Part shown: piece by piece, positions 11,740-22,290 of the stretch
Layout of the letters: every line of letters begins with the position of its first letter
Numbering within the stretch: the stretch's first letter is position 1
Source: Amblyomma americanum
Lineage: Eukaryota > Arthropoda > Arachnida > Ixodida > Ixodidae
NCBI RefSeq assembly: GCF_052857255.1
Contig: NC_135497.1
Span: 118,620,744 to 118,684,743, forward strand
Direction of reading: 5' to 3'
Length of the DNA stretch: 64,000 bases
Notes under the pieces: generated by a model
What the model was told of the DNA's origin: nothing
Seen by the model: only the letters and a program-made list of their open reading frames with translations
Databases searched by the model: none
Made by a program: the position numbers and the translations under genes

Positions 11740-12600
11740 ACAGTCTCCCATGTCCTGTTACTGTTAGTCCATAAGCTATCGTTTCTTGGCATACAAAGAA
11801 AATTGTTTCAATGGGTTAAATATTAAATGCAAGGGCGCAAGCAACGCGTTTAAATAAATGGGCGCTTTTCAAACACTGCAGCGGTCACTTCTGGTGTCCC
11901 GCACGGATCTGTGTTGGGGCCTTTACTGCTCTTATTCTATGTCAATGACATAGACGAAAGTGTGACTTTTCTGGTGAGGCTATAAACGGACGACTGTGTT
12001 TTGTATCGTTCTACTAAAGCACCATGTGACTCAGATAATCTTCAGCAAAACTTGGACCGCATTCAACTCTTGGGCGATAAATGAAAGATGTGTTTGAATA
12101 CTGAAAAATGTTACTGTAATTATTTTACGTTCATGAGCACTCCAATTTTGCCTGACTGCCTTTGAAACAACGAACCTTAAAATAAACAACCGTTTATAAA
12201 TATCTTGGTGTTTATTTTTCTGCTGACTTGACTTGGAAAAAACAAACCGAATATATTGTCAAAGGCAGCAGGAATGTTGAACTTCTTTAAAAGGAATTTC
12301 CGAGATGCACCTCAGAAGGTTAAGGAAATTTTGTATTTCACAAACATCAGATCTATTATGGAGTACGACTGCGCAGTCTGGGATCCTCAAATCGGGACCC
12401 ATTGTGCTATGTTGAAGCGTGTACAGAATCGTGCAGCGCGATTTGTGACAAGCAAATATTCTTTTATTGTCCGTAGTAGCTGCATCAAGCACGGGTTAAA
12501 CTGGGTCTCATTGAAAAAGCGCCGTTTGCGAATAAGTTAGAACTTCTCTTCCGGATTTACTGCAATAAAACTGCCTTTAACCTAAATGTAGTTGGAGTTG
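11740..12600 (+). pseudogene. CR1/Jockey-like LINE, second half of RT
   Basis: This continues the LINE of 7925-9655 after the RTE insertion. The first codons (TVSHVLLLLVHKLSFLGIQRK) complete motif A in frame. TSGVPHGSVLGPLLLLFYVN-like motif B, the LVRLYTDDCVLYRS motif C region and the thumb (YIVSKAAGMLNFFKRNF, IMEYDCAVWDPQ) follow. The sequence fades after AAARFVTSKYSF/RRLRI near 12540-12600. There are several stops and shifts. No 3' tail is recognised. Confidence 0.75.
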
Positions 12601-12750
12601 GCGCCTGTCCTTTCGTCTCTGTGTTCGTCTTTTTAGCGCCAGTGGGACTTTTCCTTTATTCAGCCTACGCAAGCGATCATCCTCTGACGCCGTCGCCTTC
12701 TTTCCCCGAGGGCCGAGGGCGAGAAGGCGGCACGAAAAGGCACGAAAACT

Positions 12751-13110
12751 TCAGCGGCACGAAAAGGCAGAAAGAGAGTGGTACCGGTACTGCGCTGCAC
12801 CGAAGAACCCAGAGGGGTTGTGGTCGCTGCAGCTTTTAGGCGCCGGACTGCAGGTCTCACGATGAAGCCGCGCCTGCATGTAAGTGGGAAAGCGAAATTT
12901 GGTGTTTGCCTGAAGGCGTTCCTGTTTAGAGATCGCGGACGTGACAGGAGCACAGCCACGGTGCTTTGGGCAGAAGAGGGCGAACTCTGCGCAAACGTAC
13001 GTCTCAGGTATGCACTCGGGGCCCGCTTTCAACTGTATTTTTATCAGGAGGAGAGTTTTCATCAAAACCAAATTAGTGAGCCTTTTTGCTGCTGCTGTCC
13101 TGTGACACAA
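12751..13110 (-). other. Exon-like open frame, conserved with 62.2 kb; function unknown
   Basis: The - strand is open for 119 codons. Its middle part aligns with the + strand frame at 62167-62522: shared pattern CP-K/P-H-x-GCA, then S..E.L.A.T.FRF, then about 30 residues later GA.QY. The two differ widely at nucleotide level, yet the spacing is kept. It lies about 0.8 kb downstream of the last exon of kelch copy C, on the same strand, as the 62-kb frame lies downstream of copy D. It may be the first exon of a neighbouring paralogue or a shared unknown gene. No domain is recognised. Confidence 0.4.
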
Positions 13111-13317
13111 GAAGCACTTTTTACTTTTGAGTTGCTTTGTTATGATCGGGCGAATTTATGGCGCTCCGGCTTGAACCATTTATTTAATTCACTGTTGTCC
13201 TTAGAAAGTGGGTTCCGGCGTTGTTTTCCATTCGCAAAAATCTTGGTCGGTTAAGCAGACTGCCTCCGCGTAAACTCGGCGCTTGCGATGTTACAGCTAA
13301 TGAATTAATTGAATTAT

Positions 13318-13450
13318 GAATTGAGAATAGTGGGGTTTAACGTCTTGAAGCAACACATGGACTCTAATTGCCAACGTACAGTTGAGGACTCTGGATCGAT
13401 TTCGACCACCGGGGGTTCTTCAACGTGCATTGGCATCGCTCAGCACAGGG
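13318..13450 (-). repeat. Ruka-type SINE, 3' fragment
   Basis: The + strand reads GGGGTTTAACGTC, then TTTCGACCACCGGGGGTTCTTCAACGTGCA-like text, the reverse complement of the SINE body and tail seen complete at 20740-20972. The tRNA-related head is absent. Confidence 0.75.
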
Positions 13451-13936
13451 CGCAAAAAGCGACGTTGCGAATGCGCAATCTTAACAGCAAATACTTTTTG
13501 CGTGAGCCAGGCATATTCCGAAGCAGCACAGGTCATCGGCCCAATATAGCAATAGGATGGTCTCGTCCTGGTCCTTTGTTAGGCCGGCCTTTGCCAATAC
13601 GGTTCCTATGTTCGGCCAATTACTTGTGCGACTCGGGTATGAGCCTCAGACACAATAAATCCACGGTTTCTATCTCTGGTGTTGTGTGGCTGGAGCATGC
13701 ACTGGTCAATAGGAAAAAAAGAAAATGTTAAGAGAATCAAGGAAGCGCCGTCCGCGTTTCTTGTTCGCATAAAACTTGTTCCTGGCGTTCAAATCTGGGA
13801 GATATGTCTTAAGAGCAAAAAGGGGTTCCTGATAACGCACTGGCGTTAGCGTGCGTAAACCGTCGTGGTTCTGAATCTATATCGGCTTCTCCCTTGTGTC
13901 GGTGCTAACCTCTCATTGAAAGGTATGCCTTTTGGA

Positions 13937-14181
13937 GCAGCCGCCTCGGTGACTCAGTGGTTGCGGTGCTGTGCTGAAGACCCGAAACACGCGGATTTGA
14001 TCCCGACCGTGCCGGTAGCGTTTCGATGGAGGCAAATTGTTAGACACCTGTGTACTGTGGGATGACAGTGTATGTTAAAGAAATCTTGGTGGTCGAAAGT
14101 GACTGGATTCCTCCACGGCGGCGTACATCATAGACTACATTGGTTTTGCACGTTAAACACCATAAAGAAAACTAAATCAAA
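13937..14181 (+). repeat. Ruka-type SINE inserted in the IQ exon of kelch copy C
   Basis: A nearly full SINE. The tRNA-like head begins GCCGCCTCGGTGACTCAGTGG, with a B box (GGATTTGATCC) near 13994. The conserved body (CGATGGAGGC.., GTGTACTGTG, TTAAAGAA, GGTGGTCGAA) follows and it ends CGTTAAACACCATAAAGAAAAC. Nine-base target duplications CCTTTTGGA lie at 13928-13936 and 14182-14190. RNA polymerase III boxes are in place, so it was a transcribable copy. Confidence 0.9.
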
Positions 14182-14239
14182 CCTTTTGGATGACGGCCAC
14201 CGCTCTGTCCCGGTTATGCGTCGTCGTCTTTGTAGATGG

Positions 14240-15596
14240 CTGCAAAATCACGTGAAAATGAAATTGAGGAACAAAATCAGGAGGGCTCTTAATCTTCGCC
14301 TTAAGGGTAGACGCGATAGCGCGTTCTCCTCATTTATCCTCTTTTTATTTCTTTTCTTTCTCATTTCTCATCGTTTGCCAATCCAATATCACATTACAGA
14401 TCACGGTCATCGATTACACTCGCAATTACCAATCATATAACTGATTACCAATCACCAATAAAAATAACCGATTACCAATCACTATCAAGGTTACACTCCA
14501 TTCTAGGCCAGTACATGCCAAATCACACCATTTGTTTCAGCAGACTGAAGCACGATAATAACGCCTATTCATTCCGCGCAAATTTTTGATGCCAACTTAA
14601 CCCCCCCCCCCTCCCCTGTTCAGTTTGGCCGTGGCGGAAGAGTACTTGCCTGTGCAAGTTCGAGCAACAATGGTCAAAGCTTCGTATAGTGTAGTTTTTT
14701 GGTCCAGTTTTTGAAACGCTATAATCAAGAAAATGTTTCGCAAATAGAGACGGGACACGAGGCAAAAACACGCACACATACTTGAGCGCGCGCGTGTGTG
14801 TGTGCGTGTTTCTTCCTCCCGTCTTGGCTTGCGCAAATTTTTCTCGATTATGGTCAATGCGGTTTTCTGGCGCAGATGATTCGTTGATGAAAGAATCAGG
14901 ACGTCTCATCGCCTGTGCACGCCCAAGCCAGTTCATTGACGCGAGGCGACCGCACCTTGCAGGCAGAAAAGTACTAACAAGGTTGCATACCTTTTTAAAA
15001 GTAACTAACAGAGCTCGAATTACGCGTTCGATTTGCGAGCGCTGCTACACCGGTGTAATGTGAGGGATGTCCAAACATTACCAGTGCTCTGTCGGCTGTG
15101 TGGGCTTACTCTCCACGTACGCAGGGTACGTTATGTTCCTTTTAATTCATTACGTTATGCTGATTATTCGGCTATCTAGATTCAAAATAACAGCGGGGGC
15201 TAGACAGCCTACGACAGCGCCACATCAATTTCATCATCGGACATCAGGCCAGTATTCTCGTCCGTCTTGTTGTTTTTTTTGCAGTTAAATTCAGTTTAGT
15301 TGGGACGTCCCGCAAATGTGTACGTCATGATTTTTGATGATATGAAATCTACCGTTATAAGCCGTGGCTACCTCATTTCTCTGTAAGCGGCTTCTCCGAT
15401 TAACCGCTGAGGGGAACTCCACGAAACACTGTCTTCTGGGACATGCCGTCTGGAACAAAAACGTCCCACTTGGCTAGTAAGCAGATGAAAGCACGAGTGA
15501 GTACTGATCAAGGATGCTTGTTTCGATGGGCCGTTGCTGTAGAGGCCGCGGGGAACAAGTGGTGCCGCCGCCGAAACGCGCAGTAGCCAGACTCAC
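14240..15596. other. Intron between E7 and E6 of kelch copy C
   Basis: No further gene is recognised. A homopolymer run of C with one T lies at about 14600-14616 and a CG/GT purine-pyrimidine run at about 14785-14808. The part near 15320-15596 resembles the sequence just after E6 in copy D (about 55783-56040, reversed), so the duplication includes intron sequence. Confidence 0.6.
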
Positions 15597-16105
15597 CCAA
15601 ATCCAACGAAACAGTGGTCAATCGAAACAATCGCCGGGCATCACGGCGGCGGCTGCGCCCGCCAAGCCCCTCGGCAGCGGTTCACACGGCATGACACTGC
15701 GACGGAGGGGGTTGAACAGGACCACGTCGTCGCACGGGCTGCTGTTGTCGTCCTGGCCCCCAACCAGGTACACCTCGTAGCCTGCGCGTTGTGGCCAACG
15801 TTTCTGTTCACGTTTGCAGCCCTTGATATAAAGAGGTCGCGACGAAGAATAAGAACAACAATAAGAACACACTGGCTGCGCTGACGCCGATTATCTGTGT
15901 CAGCGATGCCTCGGTGTCGCCATAACAGGTAGCGACATATCAGCACTAGGAAATAGAGGTGAGAGTGTAACAAATCGATTTACACCTGTCGCGCGATCAA
16001 CCACTGCGACTAGCCATCGTGAACCCGCCTTAAGACAGGGTTATCTGCAGAACTCTGGTGGCGGATTGAGCTTGTCGGCGGCTGCCACTGGCTCACTCAC
16101 CTATT

Positions 16106-16620
16106 TTTTTTCGCTCTCAGCGCAACACGAACGGGACACAAGACGAAGGATTAGCACAAACAGGCGCTGATCGAAAATGAACGCTAACCAATTCGCCCAA
16201 ATTTCCGCCTAGCTGAACGTTATTTCTAGTGCACTGGGCTCTAACTTCTGTAGTAGTTTTGATCTATCTAACTCCTCTGTCTTAGTGTCCCTGTTTGCCA
16301 TTTGCGTGTGTAGGGCCAGGGTCCTTTCTTGGCACATTAGACATGCCTCTTGTCCCCAAGAAGTGATGCCGTGGGCGGGTTCTTTGAGCCTTCAAGCAGT
16401 CACACGAGAAGGTTGTGCAAGATATACAAGTCCGAGTTGTGGCGGCAGGCACGAATCTTCAAGGACCAGCTAAGGGTGGCCTGGAAGCGTCAACGGGATT
16501 TTCGGGAGTGAAAAATAAAGCAGCGCCTCTTTGTGCTAGTCCTTCGTCTTGTGTCCCGTTCGTATTGCGCTGGGAGCGAAAATGAACACTTACCAACTCG
16601 CCCAAATTTCCGCCTTGCTC
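16106..16620. repeat. Inverted and direct repeat pair, possibly a PLE end
   Basis: A segment at 16111-16170 (GCGCAACACGAACGGGACAC.., AAGACGAAGGA) returns reversed at 16512-16580. An adjoining 45-bp word (CGAAAATGAAC.., ATTCGCCCAAATTTCCGCC) occurs directly at 16171-16215 and 16576-16620. The GACGGGAC/ACGAAG wording resembles the arms of the Penelope-like insertion at 24390-25436, but no GIY-YIG frame is seen here. It lies in the E5-E6 intron of kelch copy C. Confidence 0.5.
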
Positions 16621-17361
16621 ACTCACCTATCTTTGCCAAGCAAACAGAGTGTCTGGGCGATGGCATGTCACATCGTCGCTCCAATGTGGACGAGGCCAGG
16701 CGGAGCACGTCGACCCGCGTGGTGCACTTGGCCTCGGGCTTCAGCTCCACGACTCTCCCTACTAGCCAGAGGTCAGGCTGCACGGGCACGGCCGAGCAAA
16801 AGGCCCTCTTTTCCGTCATCGCTGGTAGCTCGGTCCAGCTGCAAAACACGGCGTGTCTGCCTTTACTGAGAGCAGAGGAAGCCCGTCTGCCACCGATTCT
16901 CTACTGCGGTTAACATAGCGCAAGAAAAAAATATTAACGAGAGAGCTTTGTGCGATGAATTTTGCGCATTTCAGTTTTGTGTGGCAGGTTATTCATCCCC
17001 TTCCCCTGTAAAAATAACTATAAATGGGAACATTCGCCGTCAGAATAGTCCAAGGCGTATAGCGGGCACTCACGTGTGTTTGCTCAGGTCGAATGCATAC
17101 GCTGAGTCCTGGACGTGGTGTCCCCGTCGAGGCCATGTGTGATGCCTCCTACGATGTAGACTCTCCTGTCGATGGTGGCTGCAGCCATCCCCATAAGAGC
17201 CATCGGCATTGGGTGGATGAAGGACCATTGCTTCGCGTTGAGGTCATACATTTCCGCGCTGCTGAGCGTCCTGCAGAAAAACCGTCGCGTCGATCTGATC
17301 ACGCCCTAAAGTAAGCACCCGACTTCTCCTCATCCACAAGAGCTCTATTTCTCACAAGCAG

Positions 17362-17471
17362 TACCACTGCAAAGCAGTACTCTTCCTTAAAAACGACATT
17401 CTTTCCACTTATAATATACCACTGCAAAGCAGTACTCTTCCTTAAAAACGACATTCTTTCCACTTATAATA
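17362..17471. repeat. Exact 55-bp tandem duplication
   Basis: Two identical 55-bp units, 17362-17416 and 17417-17471, each starting TACCACTGCAAAGCAGTACT. Identity suggests a recent event or an assembly error. Confidence 0.95.
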
Positions 17472-17667
17472 TGTACACGTACATGTATAATATGTCATAC
17501 ATGCAATATATGTCCATTCCATTCGTATGTACTCATTCTACATGGCAGACCTTTATAAACATGACTCAGAAGATTTTCTTCATGCACGCGCAGACTTAAC
17601 GGCTGTAACAAAACATTATCATACACGCAACAATAAAGTCTGAAAAATTGTTTTCACGCTTAAAATT

Positions 17668-17802
17668 AGTGATTTCTTTCTTACTTTCTTCTGTCACTCC
17701 CTCCTGCATCCTTTCCCTTACGGCGCGGTTCTGGTGTCCACCGAGATATGTGAGACAGTTCCCGCGTCATTTCCTTTCCTCAAAACCAACTTTCAATTTT
17801 GT
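17668..17802 (+). repeat. SINE 3' fragment (second tick SINE family)
   Basis: Carries the tail of the family seen at 21975-22290: CACTCCCTCCT.., CCTTACGGCGCGGTTC, GTGAGACAGTT, and CATTTCCTTTCCTCAAAACC. Confidence 0.75.
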
Positions 17803-20251
17803 TACCGTGTCGCTGCAATCGCCGTGTCGTGCTGGCCGCAAACATAGAGGGACAAGAGGAAAATCGCTCTTGCTGCTCAGTGCTGCTTGACAGTGGTATA
17901 TCTGACAAAGGCTAGTTGCTTACAGGTGGTCGCTTGCTCGATCTCCGCCACATGGAGCAGCTTGGCTCGAGGAAACGCTAGGAAGTTCGATGCTCAGCTT
18001 CACCGTTTTGGGTGACGTCAACTATGTCATTTCCTTCCACGGGCACAACTTTGCGACCCCGCAGTGTTATTCCGAGTGGCGATACTTTCGGCAGTCAGGG
18101 CCACGAGATTGTCCTTTAGGCTGGCAAGCACACAAGTATTTTCAAGCAAACATTTCCCAGCTTCGTGTCCATGCCAGAGATGTATGCAATTCTCGTGAGA
18201 CAAAACAGGGTCTCACAACCTAACGGCGGTAGGCACCACCATAAACGGACGAGTTGTCACAGAAGCGTGCTAGGAAACACACTCTGTACTGAGAAGGTAG
18301 TGGCGTATTCCCCCTTTCCTCCTCGAGCCGCCTTGTCCATTATTGCTTGCGTAAGGGTCAAAGCTTGTCCACGGATATGAAAAACGCGAAACTTTGCCGG
18401 CGTTTTTTTTTTGTCAATTTACGTTGAAAAGCTCCGTTCCGCTCAGTCGCAATGACTCATGCAATCCCGCGTGTAACTGGTTATGACGCGTGTGTTGCAC
18501 GTGCGCTGAAATTTTCACTCGTTTTCGATGCCGAATAAAAACCACCGTTATAGCCCGTGCGATTCCTTCCGGGAGCGAACCGAGCCAATCGTAGATGCAG
18601 AAGACGGGGAAAATAGTAAGTGCGAAAGCGAGGACGGCGGCAGCATCAAGAATGGCGCTACCTTATAGAGGGACCTTAAAAACACGGCGAGAGTATTTTG
18701 TTATTCGGCATTCACGAACGCCAAGAATAATGGCACGACGGCATTGTTCAAGGACGAAGGTCAGATTTTCAAAGACGAAGTCTCTAAACTGCTGTCGGAT
18801 GGCTGAGGTGTGGAGTTGTGTTGGACAAGTTAAATCATATAAAGTCCGTTCTCGAGCGGAAAGGCTTATGCGCTACTGCTGTAGGTATACCCAGCTTAAG
18901 AGGGCAGTTCGGGTAGTCGCATCGTATTCATGGTGAAAAAGAGCCATAAATACGAAGGCGAGGAAGGTACCGAGACGACACAAGCGCTTACTTTCGCTAG
19001 AGAAGTTTTGATTCCTGGGGCCAGTTATAGGATTCAGTTCATCGAGCCGTTCCGAGTTCGATTTTACCATCTGTATGAATGTAAAACTTCATAAAATTTC
19101 ACGCTCCGTAAAGGGTTAATTGGGAACAATGAAAACAAGGGTGACTGCATTCAGCTCTTTTTCCCAATGCAAGAAATGCCACTGTCGATATACAAAACAC
19201 GAACGGAGAAGGGACACTTGGTTTTATCAGGAATAACATTCTCTCTTTTGAATAGACGACCTGACAAACTGTGATGACATCGGAAGAAGACATTTCTGTT
19301 GACAGCGATTGTGTCACATGAAACTGTAGTAATCTCAGAAACAGGGTAGTTTTACTTTTAGAGTAATTGCACCAAATAGACCTCGGTGCTACACGCATGA
19401 CTGCGCTACCAACAAGTCAAAAGCGAAGGTTAAGCTGCAGCAGCGTGTCGAAAAAGGCTGCAAATGCAGCGCAACTTGCGACTTCAATCAGTGCGCACTG
19501 CCTCACTTATTGATGTCAAGGAGATGGCCAACCGGACCCATTGGCAGATGACATTAACTTTTTGATCTTGGCTGCGGCGGCCAGTATTGAATAGTTACAC
19601 GCAATGTTTGCGACCTTTGCTTTTTCTGAGCAGCTTGCAGTCCTTGTGCCCCACACTTCTTACCTAGCAAAAATGTCCATGATGCGAGCCGTCCGTAATA
19701 ATGAATCATTGGTGGTCTTATCTGTGCTTCCTTACTGCAGGAATGCTTGTGTGCTGTTCAATGTTTTGATCTCATCCATAAACAAGCTACAGCACAATGA
19801 TGGTTGCCACTAAAAGAACCTATAAAGGTTCTTTTTGTTGCGTCCCTTAGGCACCCACATGACAATAGCAGTGGCGTAGGGTGTACGACATGTCTACTCA
19901 GAATCCTCGCTGTTCTCGGTACAACCATTTGTTCTAATTTCACTTACTTTCCAATGATGTGACGCGTTCCGGATGAGGTCGGTCAGGCGGATGCGAGGAA
20001 CGAGGACACTAGCGTTGGAACATTTGTTGCACGCTATGAGTCAAGCATACAGAAAATCTGTCACATATGAAGGAAGCAAACGCGGACACCAGAATGTGCG
20101 AGCGTAAGAAGCTATGAACGCGTGCTCGAACACAACAGAGACTGTATGAAAAAGATAATCTGCACGTTTGAAAGAGATGAAAAGCTGCAGCGTTTTCAAG
20201 GAGTCTCGCTTTGGTCATCTCATGAGGATTATGTGCATTCATAAATGGATA
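17803..20251. other. No gene recognised
   Basis: Unique-looking intergenic DNA with only short frames. The frame at 18595-18936 is basic and Ser-rich and resembles nothing I know. Confidence 0.5.
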
Positions 20252-20500
20252 AAATTCCCCTCTCTCGTGAATTCCTCTTTGTCCTTCATCGCATACGATA
20301 TTACTGTCAGTTTTGTGAAACCCTGTTGTTGTTAGTGTCGCGCTAATTGTAAGCTGTTACGTGACCAGTTGAGCGCCCTTTGCATAAGCTTTCAACACCT
20401 GTGTGCCAGATGGCAGACAGGAGGAATTGGGGTATTGGGGCGCATCTATTGCTGCAGCAATTGCTTCAGCGGATGTGATTGTTCTGTCTGCATGCGGCAG
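20252..20500 (+). repeat. Direct repeat, copy 1
   Basis: Pairs with 21478-21727. Shared words include AAGCTGTTACGTGA, CTGTGTGCCAGAT and GCTGCAGCAATTGC. Roughly four bases in five match over about 245 bp by eye. Not recognised as a known element. Confidence 0.75.
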
Positions 20501-20739
20501 CGATAGCGGCCCAGTGTCAGCCAGTCGTCAGGCTCGTGCAGTTTCTTCGTCTTTGTTCCTTAAATTTCGACAGCAGCAGCACACAGATGACAGAAGCTGC
20601 AGCGCCGTCAGCTGAGGTCGGCACAAACGGCCCTAGTTACTCATACTGGCACATAAAAAGCGTGGGATCAGTTAATCGCTCACAAACGGAAGGACGGACA
20701 AAAATATGCAGAGAGATGAAGATATATGCGTAAAATGTT

Positions 20740-20972
20740 TGGTTTATGGGGGTTTAACGTCCCAAAGCGACTCAGGCTATGAGGGACGCCGTAGTGAAGG
20801 GCTCCGGAAATTTCGACCACCGGGGGTTCTTTTACGTGCACTGACATCGCAGAGCACACGGGCCTCTAGAATTTCGCCTCCATCGAAATTCGACCGCCGC
20901 AGCCGGGATCGAAACCGCGTCTTTCGGGCCGGCAGCCGAGCGCCATAACCACTCAGCCACCGAGGCGGCCAT
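20740..20972 (-). repeat. Full-length Ruka-type SINE
   Basis: On the - strand it starts GCCGCCTCGGTGGCTGAGTGG, with the A box in this stretch and a B box GGTTTCGATCC near 20915. The body contains CGATGGAGGCGAAATTC, TTAAAGAACCCCCGG-like text and GGTGGTCGAAATTTCC. It ends GGACGTTAAACCCCC followed by ATAAACC. It is the best-preserved copy in the window and the reference for the fragments. Confidence 0.9.
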
Positions 20973-21192
20973 AGGCGTAAAATGTATTCCTGCACTAAAA
21001 TACACTCAACGAATGAGGTCGGCAAGTATGCGTGGTTTGCAAGGAAGTGGAAATTATAGAAAATCTTAGTAGCTTCAAGAGCATTATTCTAGTCGCCATC
21101 ATTTTTACAAATAACGCGATTCATGAGACAAGTGATGGTATCTCATAGTGTGATGACGTGTGTCCTACTATAAAACTGTTCGCAATGCACGA

Positions 21193-21477
21193 ACCCAGAT
21201 AGCACCTTAACATTACAATCATGTTAGTTTTGTTTTGGTCGAATGTTATTTCAATGTTCTTCATGTACGATTCCTAATGTTTTTGTATTATTACAAGCAA
21301 GCGTTAGAATAAGCTGCCTTCATATTAATGAAACATTGAAACATGCATAAATGTAACATGAATGTAAAGAAGCTTATCTGCAATGTTAAACCAACGTTTA
21401 TTGTACAACACATAACATTGTTTGTTAATTTATGGCATTATAATAACATTTCAAAGTGAGCATTAGAATAAATTACT
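21193..21477. repeat. AT-rich block rich in TAACATT/AATGTTA words
   Basis: Many inverted and direct short words (AATGTTAT, TAACATT, ATGTAACAT). A similar stretch follows the second direct repeat at 21730-21835. Possibly one MITE-like family; termini not resolved. Confidence 0.45.
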
Positions 21478-21727
21478 TAAAAATTTCCTCTTTCGTGCAT
21501 TCCTCTCTGTGCTTCGCTGTATACGAATTTAGCATCAGTTTTTTTTTAAAATGCTGTTGTTGTTGTTAGCCCTGCGCTACTTGCAAGCTGTTACGTGAGC
21601 AGTTAAGCGCCTTTTCATTAGCTTCCAACATCTGTGTGCCAGATAGCAGAAAGGGGGAATCGGGGCATTGGGGGCATCTACTGCTGCAGCAATTGCATCA
21701 GCGAACGTTGTCGTTCTGTCTGCGCAA
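21478..21727 (+). repeat. Direct repeat, copy 2
   Basis: Partner of 20252-20500, about 1.23 kb away, with the full-length SINE and the TAACATT-rich block between the two copies. Confidence 0.75.
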
Positions 21728-21974
21728 CGTTTTTGATATAACATATAAAGTTGTATATTAAGTTTTAACATTAATGTAGCGTTTGAATGCAGTACATTGT
21801 TAACACAACTTACATGACATTATTATAATACCATTCTATCGTTCGCTGCTAACTGGGAACCGCTAGTACATATCTGCACACAGTTGGCTGAAAGCTGCTG
21901 AATGCACCTTTCAGCATAGCACAAGCGGCAGAGAGAGCTTTTTGTAAAATCCATTCATGCAATGCGGCAATTGG

Positions 21975-22290
21975 TACCCGCTGCGCTGGCTCAGTGGTTT
22001 GAGTGCTCGGCTACTGAGCCGGAATACGTGGATTTGAAACCGGCCTTGGCTGCCGCGTTTCGATGGAGGCGAAACGCAAAAGGCGCCCGTGTGCTGGGTG
22101 ATGTCAATGCATGTTAAAGATCCCAAAGCGGTAGAAATTACTCCAGAGCCCTCCACAACGGCACTTCTCTCCTTCTTTCACTTCCACCTTCCTCCCATAC
22201 CTCACGGTGCGGTTGAGGACTCCTTACGAGAAGTGAGACAGTTACAGCGCCATTTCCTTTCCTGAAAAATTACTAAAATTGGTAAGGCCC
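21975..22290 (+). repeat. Full tRNA-derived SINE, second family
   Basis: The head begins CCGCTGCGCTGGCTCAGTGG, with a B box GGATTTGAAACC near 22028. The body has CGATGGAGGCGAAACGC, GGCGCCCGTGTGCTG and TTAAAGATCCC. The tail has a pyrimidine-rich section, GAGACAGTTACAGCGCC and CATTTCCTTTCCTG. Longer at its 3' end than the Ruka-type copies. Confidence 0.85.

Larger units (their letters stand above)
13905..17271 (-). pseudogene. Kelch gene copy C: last four exons, disrupted
   Basis: Four exons match copy D in order: E4 17271-17074 (LSSAEMYDLNAKQW, VYIVGG), E5 16838-16627 (WTELPAMTEKRAFCSA, DVLRLASSTLE), E6 15781-15597 (YEVYLVGGQDDN, DVVLFNPLRRSVM, CEPLPRGLAG) and E7 14239-13905 (RAVAVIQK, an IQ motif). 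Kelch blades form a beta-propeller for protein binding; E7 adds a calmodulin-binding motif. Splice sites are conserved with copy D (for example the TTTTGCAG acceptors of E5 and E7, and the GTGAGT donors). Damage: a 2-nt length change near the end of E4 shifts the frame, a TGA stands at 15618-15620 where copy D has Trp, and a SINE splits E7. Upstream exons are not found on this strand. Confidence 0.8.
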
